Origin: J054 sp963850255
GTDB lineage: Bacteria; Pseudomonadota; Gammaproteobacteria; Steroidobacterales; GCA-2729495
Length of the DNA: 64,000 nucleotides
NCBI GenBank assembly: GCA_963850255.1
Contig: CAWKLL010000008.1
Coordinates: 8,575 to 72,574, forward strand
Direction of reading: 5' to 3'
Below the pieces are notes generated by a model that saw only the letters and a list, made by a program, of their open reading frames with translations, ran no database searches and was not told the origin of the DNA. Positions 47,151 through 55,176 of the stretch are shown in pieces (positions within the stretch are counted from its first letter, which is position 1; the number at the start of each line of letters is the position of its first letter). The position numbers and the translations under genes were made by a program.

Positions 47151-48344
47151 CTACAAACGCGTGAACTGCTGCCGCGTTCGCGACCAGGCGTAACCCAGCA
47201 ACACCGCCACAAAGAACACCTCCGCGCCGATGTCGATGAAGAAGTCGATAACCTGCATCAGTCGTTCAGGAATGGCGAACGGCAGTATTCTCGCGAGCAC
47301 CCCCCACAGCACGTTGGTTATCTGGTCTGTCACATACAGCGATATCTTAATCGCCAGGATCGAGATCGCTGCTGTGATGCCCGCTTCAAGAGCAGAGCTG
47401 AACAGTGTCTTTACATCACGTGAATTTGCGATGGGCAGCAACATCCAGACGCAAATTATGAACGAGGTTGTTACACCACTGGTGCTGCCGAGAAATGAAA
47501 AATTGGTCTCTGGAACAGTTTGCAACCAGGTCAACAACGAAACAGCGGTCCAGCACAGCGCCCAGAGGGCGAGCAGGTGGGGAGCCACTTTGTGCCAGTT
47601 CTCCTCTGCCTCAGAGGCCGTAAAATCTCGAACCTGGTCTTCACCCTTGCGGACCAATACACGCAAGTAGATGCCTACAATCACCGCCGGAATGACCACC
47701 GGGTATAGCACAACACTGGCCACAGTTCCCAGCAAGTCAACCGCGATGGAATGAAGAAGGCCCAGAGCGACGCAAATGCCCAGCACCACGTACACGAGTT
47801 GCCAGAATTTTTGCATAGTCGTCTGCGACTCTTGTACGGCCGTTGGCAGCTCTTTGATATCGTGAACGGTGTCGAAAATATCCGACAGGCCACTGAACGC
47901 GCGGCTGCGTATTGTCTTCCAGGCATACGTTTCGTCGTCTTTGAAAATCTTTACGGCGTGCTGTTCGACAGGTGCACCAGAGCTGCCCCAGAAAAACAGT
48001 TTCACGCCTATCTTTTCGGCTATTTCGCGAGCGTTGCGTCGCCGGACATTGAAGGCGAGAACGCCAGGAATCGCGTGCTCGTTATCGCTGGCTCGAAGTT
48101 CGCCGTCATACCAGTCATCCGCCGGCAGTTCTGATTTGATGCGGGCCTTCGCTGCCGCTTTATCGACGGATCGCCGTTTCTTGTCCGGTATTGCCAACGG
48201 AATGAATACGAAAGAGTCGGCGCTCCGTTTCTCGAGTAGATGATCGAGATCGGTGTTGTAGACGGTTGGAGCGGCGACAATATCGAGTCCATCGATCCTG
48301 ATCCGAATTTCGAGCGTTCGTTTTTCTTTCTTCTTTTTGGTCAT
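47151..48344 (-). CDS. membrane protein of unknown function
   Basis: The 397-residue protein begins with a Lys-rich tail, then a soluble domain of about 180 residues (IRIRIDGLDIVAAPTVYNTD, GELRASDNEHAIPGVLAFNV). Five to six membrane segments follow in the C-terminal half (WQLVYVVLGICVALGLLHSI, ALWALCWTAVSLLTW, and others). The soluble part before the membrane block suggests a sensor or effector domain. It sits two genes from the AbiE toxin-antitoxin on the same strand. No family recognised. Confidence 0.6.
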   Translation of the reverse strand: MTKKKKEKRTLEIRIRIDGLDIVAAPTVYNTDLDHLLEKRSADSFVFIPLAIPDKKRRSVDKAAAKARIKSELPADDWYDGELRASDNEHAIPGVLAFNVRRRNAREIAEKIGVKLFFWGSSGAPVEQHAVKIFKDDETYAWKTIRSRAFSGLSDIFDTVHDIKELPTAVQESQTTMQKFWQLVYVVLGICVALGLLHSIAVDLLGTVASVVLYPVVIPAVIVGIYLRVLVRKGEDQVRDFTASEAEENWHKVAPHLLALWALCWTAVSLLTWLQTVPETNFSFLGSTSGVTTSFIICVWMLLPIANSRDVKTLFSSALEAGITAAISILAIKISLYVTDQITNVLWGVLARILPFAIPERLMQVIDFFIDIGAEVFFVAVLLGYAWSRTRQQFTRL

Positions 48345-48614
48345 GCTTGCGGCGTTGTGAGGTGTTGCGAATTGAAAGACGACGAAGTCTAAAGCTTGCA
48401 GATAAACCGGTCGGTCACGATGTCAGCGACTCGCACAGGCCGTCAGCCTGCAACGACATAGGCGAAACTCACGCGAAAAACGTTGTGTCGGCTAAGTTCT
48501 GCGAATAGTGACATTTGTTGTGATTGGATCCCGCACCAGAACGCGCAGTATAGCGAGAAACTGTTTCCAGGCCTCAAGCCAAGTCGCTCGGATTGACCGG
48601 TCTTATCGTCGGCG

Positions 48615-49541
48615 TCATGGAAAGCGCTGGGTAATGCGCCACGGGCCCGGTGCCGTCCATTTCTGGCGGAGGTGTTTGTTGGTGCGCACAGCTGAAAAGA
48701 CCGGCGATAGGAATTCGCCAATAGGCAACAACAGGTCAGTGAAGGAATCTGGTCCCTCAACTTGGGTTTTTTGGCGGAATGCACGCCATTGTTTGTCCAT
48801 GTTTTCGTTTTTTCGCAACTCATCTGCAAGCTCGTCAAACTCGATAATCGTGGTACCACGGTTGTCGAAAGTACCTCGTACCGCCTCACTGAGAGTGCGA
48901 CCATCGAAATCGAACTGCCGGGACATTCGCCATATGTCGTAGAAATCTTTCAGGCGGCTGTTCAAGTTGCCTAGATTCACCATTGCTTGGGCTTTCTCAG
49001 CAATTACGGTTTCTCGCGCGTAAATTTGAAGTACCGGACCGGGCAGGTCGAGCAGGGTAGGGTAGTCCGCTTGCGTTGCGCTGGGATGAATCACATCGCC
49101 GAATCCGACATCGACTTGCATGGTCACGCGCGCCGTTCCCAGTTGACCGCGAAATAGAATTCGAACGCCTTCATACTCAGCATCCTTCTTGATGAGTTGC
49201 GCATCGACAGAGTCAGGATCAAAAATAAGTCCATCTTCCGGATGTTCTATGGCGCAGGTATCGCGGATTACTTGAGCGAGGTGTTTTGGCGTGTTCTCCA
49301 TGTACGCCAGAAAATCTATGTCTTTTGTGGCACGAGTGTCGGGGATATTCCAGATTCGAAACAACAGCGCACCCTTTAGCACGAAGGCATGAGAGTGCTC
49401 GGAGCGGCTTAGGCGGTACAGGAAACGCTCAATGGCATAGTATTGGAGCACTTCGTTAAACGGGCGATTGGTGTTTTTCGCGATGTTCAACAGGCGTTGG
49501 TGAATAGAGGCAGGGATATTTTGTGGCGCCCGTTTCGTCAT
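48615..49541 (-). CDS. abiEii: AbiEii-type toxin (nucleotidyltransferase)
   Basis: The 308-residue protein is the toxin of the type IV AbiE system. The nucleotidyltransferase-like core shows FVLKGALLFRIW followed by TRATKDIDFLAYMEN, the family's catalytic D-x-D, then RVTMQVDVGFGD with another acidic residue and a Lys-rich helix (YARETVIAEKAQAMVNLG). Related toxins add nucleotides to tRNA ends. Its ATG overlaps the antitoxin stop by four bases. Confidence 0.85.
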   Translation of the reverse strand: MTKRAPQNIPASIHQRLLNIAKNTNRPFNEVLQYYAIERFLYRLSRSEHSHAFVLKGALLFRIWNIPDTRATKDIDFLAYMENTPKHLAQVIRDTCAIEHPEDGLIFDPDSVDAQLIKKDAEYEGVRILFRGQLGTARVTMQVDVGFGDVIHPSATQADYPTLLDLPGPVLQIYARETVIAEKAQAMVNLGNLNSRLKDFYDIWRMSRQFDFDGRTLSEAVRGTFDNRGTTIIEFDELADELRKNENMDKQWRAFRQKTQVEGPDSFTDLLLPIGEFLSPVFSAVRTNKHLRQKWTAPGPWRITQRFP

Positions 49542-50152
49542 AGCTGCGACTCCAGGTAGGGGCGCATTATGCTTTCAACTCGACAGATCTGTGCGTAACG
49601 AAGCAGCTCCCTCGGGCGTGGTCTTTTGCGTTCGCGATAAAGTGTTAGCGCTTCGAGAACTGTATCCATGCCGATTTTGTGCCGGTATTTGAAACAATCA
49701 GCCAGAGTCTTTTCAGCGCTGTATATCTGCACGGTCGTCCGATCCATAGAATGTCTTTCGACCCCGGCCGAAAACGGCTCGCCCGAAAACCAGTAGATCT
49801 TGGTCGGCGGGTAAGCCAGCCTGGGCGGCTCTGCGCCACGCTTGATGGCGACGTGAACGGTGTGGGGGATTTGGGTGGTGATTTCATGAAAGTTGAGTGC
49901 CGAAATCAGACAAATCACACCGTCGGGTATCTTGAGCGCCACTGTCACAAAATCAGGGGCCGATAGCGGCGCCAGTTCGGCAAGGCGGTAAAGCCCACGG
50001 TCCAGACGTTCGAGAATGCCCGCATCCCGCATCGCATAGAGCGTTCTAGGATGAATGCCCTGTTTTAGCGCTTCTCCGGTCCGGAGAATGCCGCGTGCGC
50101 GCTTGAACACCTGCCGCGCGGTCTCGATCGTTTTATCTGTAACATTCGCCAT
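49538..50152 (-). CDS. abiEi: AbiEi-type antitoxin/autorepressor
   Basis: The 204-residue antitoxin has the N-terminal winged-helix DNA-binding domain (AGILRTGEALKQGIHPRTLY, MRDAGILERLDRGLYRL) and the C-terminal AbiEi domain (VERHSMDRTTVQIYSAEKTL, CFKYRHKIG). Start ATG 50152; an upstream in-frame extension is less likely. The family represses its own promoter at inverted repeats; one lies directly upstream at 50163-50196. It pairs with the AbiEii toxin gene. Confidence 0.88.
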   Translation of the reverse strand: MANVTDKTIETARQVFKRARGILRTGEALKQGIHPRTLYAMRDAGILERLDRGLYRLAELAPLSAPDFVTVALKIPDGVICLISALNFHEITTQIPHTVHVAIKRGAEPPRLAYPPTKIYWFSGEPFSAGVERHSMDRTTVQIYSAEKTLADCFKYRHKIGMDTVLEALTLYRERKRPRPRELLRYAQICRVESIMRPYLESQL

Positions 50153-50162
50153 GGTTGGATAA

Positions 50163-50196
50163 ATATACCTGCAAAGAAAAATATTTGCAGGTATAT
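50163..50196. promoter_or_regulatory. inverted-repeat operator of the abiE genes
   Basis: ATATACCTGCAAA (50163-50175) and its exact complement TTTGCAGGTATAT (50184-50196) are separated by 8 bases, 10 bases upstream of the AbiEi start. AbiEi antitoxins are known to bind inverted repeats in their own promoters, so this is the likely site. Confidence 0.7.
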
Positions 50197-50281
50197 CTAT
50201 CCAGTCACTCGCCTGTCGCAGGCTGGCAGATTTCGGCATGAGGCCTTTGCCAGGATAATATCGGGGACTCCGATTTCTGTT

Positions 50282-50440
50282 GTGGGGATTTTGCGGGGAT
50301 CAGTTATGCACTGTTATGCACGGTCAGGCACTTACAGCAACGGGCGCCCCGGTATCTCATTGATAAATAAGGCCCTGAGCGTCCCACCAGCGCGACTGAA
50401 AATCCGCGTGTCGGTGGTTCGATTCCGCCCCTGGCCACCA
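50282..50440 (+). repeat. cassette boundary module 3
   Basis: The block 50282-50380 carries the same GCGGGGAT pair (the first as GTGGGGAT) and direct repeats (GTTATGCAC with small changes), then GGGCGCCCC, a 13-base spacer and the tRNA-Phe 3' copy 50394-50440, identical to the tRNA over its 47 bases. Confidence 0.9.
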
Positions 50441-50450
50441 TTCTTTTTAA

Positions 50451-50479
50451 GGTCTATTCCGGGTCGCATGGTTAATACC
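50451..50479 (+). repeat. left-end sequence shared by two cassettes
   Basis: GGTCTATTCCGGGTCGCATG and the following GTTAATACC, just after boundary module 3, closely match 62203-62230 (GGTCCATTCCGGTCACATGG, then TTTACACC), just after module 7. The other cassettes lack it. It may be a left-end binding site. Confidence 0.55.
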
Positions 50480-50566
50480 GTCTCCAGTTGGGCTGGACAA
50501 ACGGACTAGTTCGTAAACCCGCAATGGATCTGGCTCGACGGCATCAATTCTTGTTATCTTTTGCAG

Positions 50567-51850
50567 ATGGAATATGGCGCCGACGAGGCATTTTCGAATT
50601 TACTTTCTGAACTGGTGGTCGATTCGGTCGGCCAGATTCTGAAGCACGAGAACCCGGAGAGGTTTCTGCGCTGGTTCGAGTCTGAGGTTTCCGGCCGCAA
50701 TGCGCTCGCTGACGATCTGGTCGTCTCACAGGCCGAGTTGGCATCGCTGGCCAACAATTTCGGCCGTGCAGTGTGGAATGCCACTCCGTTGCCGAGCAAT
50801 GGCTTCCGGCCCAAGCCTCTGCCAACACCAAAGCGTAATGATTTGTGTTCATGCGGCTCGGGCCGGAAGGTTAAGCGCTGCTGTGGAAGTGGACCGCCTG
50901 CCCCCGGTCTGGATAGCCAGGTCCTCTGGCCGCTGGTACTCAGGCAATTGCCGAGACCGTCTCTGCGCGAGGCCATTATCAGTGGCAGGGCGCCAATTGA
51001 CGCCTTGATTGGCGTGGCATCGGAATGTCATGAAGAAGGTCGACTGAAGATCGCGCTGAACTATCTGGAGCCGCTATTCGAAGGGCAGATTCGTCGTTGC
51101 GACGAAGATCACGAATTCGCGCTAGATCTGGCCTGCAATTTTTATGATGAGCTCGGCCATTCAAAAAAGAAGGTAGAGCTGCTTCTTCACGTTACGCGGG
51201 TAACCCAACGTTCGCCATTACGATCAGGTGCCTGGCAAAGACTGGCCGCGATTAGCATGGATCAGGGAGATGTCGATGGTGCCTGGGAGCGGTTTCGGTC
51301 GGCGCAACGAGATGCGCCGGACGCAGTAAGCTTGGGCATACTGGAAGTTCAACTACTCATGTCTGAAAGGAAGTCGGCACAAGCCAGTCAGCGGGCTCGT
51401 TACTGGATCAAACGCTTGCAGCGTGACGGCTGGAACAGCGACGAAGCGCCAATTGCATTTCTATCCGCAGTAGCCCGCGATCCTGCACGGGCGATGGCGG
51501 AAGTCGGTATGGATATGGGCAGTGGTGCTGGCCGGCGGCTCCTGGCCTGGCTCGAACAGGTCGCGGACCGCGCTATTCCAGCCTATTCGGTGACACAAGA
51601 TTCTCCCGAAACGGCAACCACTGACGAAGATCCGGAATCGGCGCTGCGCGAGCGCTTGAGAGAGGTGGGGATTCCTGCGTCGGAAATCACCAGGGCGATC
51701 GACGATCTGGAACCTCTGGAAGAATTGCCCGAAGAAGAGTGGGAGCATGACGAGACCAGCTTCTTATACCGCCGACATCGTTGTCGGAACTCGAAAGAGC
51801 CTGGCATGAAGTCTTCCCGATGGGCAAGCCTTTTTCGGTCGGCATATTGA
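50567..51850 (+). CDS. SEC-C motif protein, N-terminal part (frameshifted)
   Basis: The protein has a helical N-terminal domain, then a SEC-C zinc motif DLCSCGSGRKVKRCCGSG at about residue 90-107 (C-x-C-x8-CC), and a long helical region of TPR-like repeats (HEEGRLKIALNYLEPLFEGQ, MDQGDVDGAWERFRSAQRDA). Around 51770 the frame changes and the rest continues in the 51781 frame. I choose ATG 50567; a TTG six bases upstream is also open. SEC-C proteins occur in translocation (SecA) and in many unknown contexts, including phage-linked ones. Function unknown. Confidence 0.65.
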   Translation: MEYGADEAFSNLLSELVVDSVGQILKHENPERFLRWFESEVSGRNALADDLVVSQAELASLANNFGRAVWNATPLPSNGFRPKPLPTPKRNDLCSCGSGRKVKRCCGSGPPAPGLDSQVLWPLVLRQLPRPSLREAIISGRAPIDALIGVASECHEEGRLKIALNYLEPLFEGQIRRCDEDHEFALDLACNFYDELGHSKKKVELLLHVTRVTQRSPLRSGAWQRLAAISMDQGDVDGAWERFRSAQRDAPDAVSLGILEVQLLMSERKSAQASQRARYWIKRLQRDGWNSDEAPIAFLSAVARDPARAMAEVGMDMGSGAGRRLLAWLEQVADRAIPAYSVTQDSPETATTDEDPESALRERLREVGIPASEITRAIDDLEPLEELPEEEWEHDETSFLYRRHRCRNSKEPGMKSSRWASLFRSAY

Positions 51851-52590
51851 CCCAGGGCGACGACGTAGTCTGGGATACGTCCAAAGAGGATGTCTGGATG
51901 CAATTTCTCGAGTCGCATTGCGAAGCCTTCGATAGCCTGGACATTCTGGACGATCTGGCGAACGCGGTGCTGGCTCACGAACAGTTCGGGTTGGCGGGGG
52001 TCGATGAACTGCTGCTGGAACCGATTCTTCGACGTGCACAATCGATTATCGAGCTTCCGGCTTCCAATCGAGATGATATTCACCTCGCCTGGATCTGCAC
52101 GGACAATCGCCCTGCACTGCGATGTCTCGTAAACCTTTTGTTTTTTGAGGAAAACCAGGGAAACGAACGAGTTGCCATGGAGTTGGCCAACCGGCTGCTG
52201 TCACTGAACCCGGACGACAATCACGGCTTTCGGACGATGCTCATAAACGACAGGCTACAGCGCCAGGATAACGAGGGTGCCGCTTGCCTTGCCGCACACT
52301 ATCCGAACGATCTGAATCCCGAGATCGCGTACGGTGGGGCGCTTGCCTTGTTTCGCCTCGGCCGGCGTGACGATGCGGATGCGGCGATCCGGGAGGCCAT
52401 TGGCGACCTGCCGAAGGTGGCTCAATTCCTGCTCGCCAAACGTGTCCGGCGCCCGAAAATTGATCCAATCGGTGTTCGCGTCGGTGGTGACGACCAGGCA
52501 TGGCTGTACCGCAAGGAAATGCGTGGTGTCTGGAAATCTACGCCGGGCGCTCTGGAGTGGCTGGGAGATGCATCAGGCATTTCTCAGTAA
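51781..52590 (+). CDS. C-terminal part of the SEC-C protein
   Basis: The frame opens at TTG 51781 and continues the helical repeat region of the preceding SEC-C protein (SELERAWHEVFPMGKPFSVG, EFGxDELL-like helices, FRLGRRDDADAAIREAIGDL), ending with a Trp-rich tail (GALEWLGDASGISQ). An indel near 51770 would restore a single protein of about 675 residues. If it is a real separate gene it lacks an obvious ribosome site. Confidence 0.5.
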   Translation: MSELERAWHEVFPMGKPFSVGILTQGDDVVWDTSKEDVWMQFLESHCEAFDSLDILDDLANAVLAHEQFGLAGVDELLLEPILRRAQSIIELPASNRDDIHLAWICTDNRPALRCLVNLLFFEENQGNERVAMELANRLLSLNPDDNHGFRTMLINDRLQRQDNEGAACLAAHYPNDLNPEIAYGGALALFRLGRRDDADAAIREAIGDLPKVAQFLLAKRVRRPKIDPIGVRVGGDDQAWLYRKEMRGVWKSTPGALEWLGDASGISQ

Positions 52591-53102
52591 ATTCAGCCGT
52601 CCCGCCAGCGGGAACAGCGTAACCATGTTGTTCGGCTCGAAGATCGCAAAATCAGCCAGCGCAACGCTGCGTGTACCATCCGGGGTTCGTCGGTATTAAG
52701 CTCGACACTTGGAGGGCGATCGCCAATATGGCTATCTGGCTCACCAGGAACGACATGCTGCCCCCCGTCCGGGGCGTGGGGTCATTTACTCCGCGCTCAC
52801 GCTGTACCTGGACGAAAACGAGTGACTTAACGCCCTGGGTGTGGGTTTTATCCTGCCGTGGTTTTGTGAAACCAGGCATGGGGCGGTGACGTGCGGAAGC
52901 GGGGCAAGAATCCTATAAATGTGTCATGCGTTTATAGTCTACTTATAGGGCGTCCGATTCTTGATAAAGCTCTCTAAAACAGATGGTTATATGCCATTTG
53001 ACCCGAGGGCTGCGGTGACAGGTTGCCTCTCAATATCCAGTCTATAGATTTTCTACCAATTTATAGTAATATTATAGATCCCGACGGAATTTATATATAC
53101 CA
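52591..53102. other. gene-free stretch with repeated TATAG motifs
   Basis: No gene is visible. The last part (52905-53100) is AT-rich and contains at least five TTATAG or CTATAG hexamers (near 52932, 52943, 53042, 53061 and 53073) directly ahead of the Fic gene at 53103, a likely operator and promoter region. The upper part holds only short unrelated frames. Confidence 0.4.
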
Positions 53103-54502
53103 ATGAAATTGCCCGCACATCCCCCGTCGCTCCAAGCACTGCTGGAATCTGAAGACGATGAGGCAAAAGCACAACGTGATGAACCGGCTTTTCGAACTCC
53201 TGTCAACGGATGTTGGGCAAGGACAGGGCTGAGGAATACCTGCACTGGGACACGATGCGGTACAAGCCATTGCCGGAGAACGTGAACGGGCACGAGGAGT
53301 GGTGGTTCGTGACCAAGTTTCGCAGATCGGGTGCCTACGACAATTGCCTCTATTGGCATCTGGCAAACGACATTTCATCTACTGGCTACCGGACTCGGTA
53401 TATCAGCGATTACACCAGGTAGACCAAAAAGCAAGTGGCAGGGTTCAGATTGCTGAAGAAGTGACAAATCATGCTACCCGAGATCGCTATCTGGTGAATT
53501 CGCTTATTGAGGAAGCCATAACCTCAAGCCAACTCGAGGGCGCTTCGACGACTCACAAAGTAGCCAAAGCGATGCTTCGTGAGGGCAGAAAGCCTCGCGA
53601 CAAGAGTGAGCAAATGATTTTCAATAACTACCGGGCCATGAGCTTTATTCGAGATGTCGCAAGTGGGCCGTTAACAAAAGAAATGCTATTAGAGCTGCAC
53701 AGGACTGTGACGCAAGATACTCTGAATGATCCGAGCGCAGAGGGAAGGCTCCGGCGGCCTGACGAGGAGGTCGCGGTTTACGATGCTCGCGACAACACAC
53801 TTTTCCATCAGCCGCCGGATGCAATTGAGCTTGACGAACGTATTCAAATGCTTTGCGACTTCGCCAACTCGAAAAGTGATGATAGGGGATTCATGCATCC
53901 TGTTGTACGGTCTATCATTCTTCACTTCATGATTGGATATGACCATCCGTTCGTTGACGGTAACGGCAGGACCGCGAGAGCGTTGTTTTATTGGTCTATG
54001 GCCCAGCATGGTTACTGGATGATGGAGTACGTCTCAATTTCAACGATCCTTAAGAAACGGACCTTCGAAGTATGCTCGCGCCTATCTATATACTGAAAGT
54101 GACGATTACGACACGACCTATTTTATCGACTTCAATCTCCGCGTGATAATTCGGGCCATTCAAAGCTCCAGGAGTATCTCGCAGGAAAGGCCGATGAGAT
54201 CAAGAGCGTTGAGCAGCTTTTGGGCGTCGTCGCTGTTTTCAAAGAGACTGAACCATCGGCAAATTGCTCTGATCTCTCATGCTCTGAGAAATCCTGGAGA
54301 AATCTACACGATCGAGAGCCACAAGGAATCTCATCGGGTTAGTTACCCGACGGCCAGGTCAGACTTACTGCAGTTGTCGGAGTTCGCCGTGCTTGATCAG
54401 CGTAAGATGGGAAACACATTTGTATTCAGGGGCGTTGACAACATTCGCGAAAGGCTTGAGGAGCTAAGGACACAAGCCGAGGCTAAGCACAACGGGAAAT
54501 AA
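53103..54502 (+). pseudogene. Fic family protein, frameshifted
   Basis: Pieces in different frames form one Fic (AMP-transfer type) protein of about 460 residues: MKLPAHPPSLQALLESEDDE from 53103, EEYLHWDTMRYKPLPENV, then EEAITSSQLEGAST, GRLRRPDEEVAVYDARDN, the catalytic HPFVDGNGRTAR near 53944, and a winged-helix tail (HALRNPGEIYTIES). Shifts occur near 53180, 53350, 54055 and 54170. SSxxEGA-like inhibitory motifs precede the Fic core, as in self-regulated members. Whether it is decayed or mis-sequenced cannot be told. Confidence 0.7.
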
Positions 54503-54529
54503 GGCCTCTGTAAAAGGACTTATTAATAA

Positions 54530-54688
54530 GCGGGGATTTTGCGGGGATCAGTTGTGCATCGTTATGCACAGTCAGGCACTTACAGCAACGGGCGCCCCGG
54601 TAACTAATTGAAAACTAAAGCCCTGAGCGGCATCCAAATGCGACTGAAAATCCGCGTGTCGGTGGTTCGATTCCGCCCCTGGCCACCA
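54530..54688 (+). repeat. cassette boundary module 4
   Basis: The block 54530-54628 (GCGGGGATTTTGCGGGGAT, with the direct repeat GTTGTGCAT/GTTATGCAC) is followed by a 13-base spacer and the tRNA-Phe 3' copy 54642-54688, identical to the tRNA. The Fic gene ends about 28 bases before it. Confidence 0.9.
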
Positions 54689-54877
54689 TCTCATCGAAAA
54701 ATTTTCGGCGTCTTGTGGGGTTGGAACGGAGAGTACATTTCTCGGTACCAGGCGACATGCACTTTCGCCGTATCCAATAGAAACAACGTGATAACCATGC
54801 GTTTGCCGGAAATTTTGTGGACAAATTCGCGGCAACAAATTACAGCGAAATCAGTTGTTAGCGACGGAGTAAATGGC

Positions 54878-54925
54878 AGATTTGTAATCAGCAGGTCGTA
54901 GGTTCGACTCCTATCGCCAGCTCCA
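54878..54925 (+). repeat. tRNA-Thr(TGT)-like 3' fragment
   Basis: AGATTTGTAATCAGCAGG, then GGTTCGACTCC and CGCCAGCTCCA look like the anticodon loop (TGT), T arm and acceptor end of a tRNA-Thr; only the 3' part is intact and a degraded D-arm-like stretch precedes it. It lies 190 bases after boundary module 4 and resembles the tRNA-Phe copies in shape, a second tRNA-derived end. The stretch 54689-55176 has nothing else I can support. Confidence 0.6.
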
Positions 54926-55176
54926 TTTTTCCCTGTGGGTCTTGTTGTCTGGTTAACCAGGAATAGAGGCGGGTGTCCTTGTTGACCTTAGGCGCTGGAA
55001 ATACCGAATTATTCACCCACGATGTATTAAGGCCGGATGGGCGAGATGATGACAATGGTCAACCAGTAGTTGCTGATTGTCCAGGCTTTGGAGCCAACAC
55101 CAAAGGCCGCCCGATTGCGGCCTTGGATGTTGGCGAAGGTGACGCCTACCCAGTAGTCGCCTGTCGCCGTGTGCTT

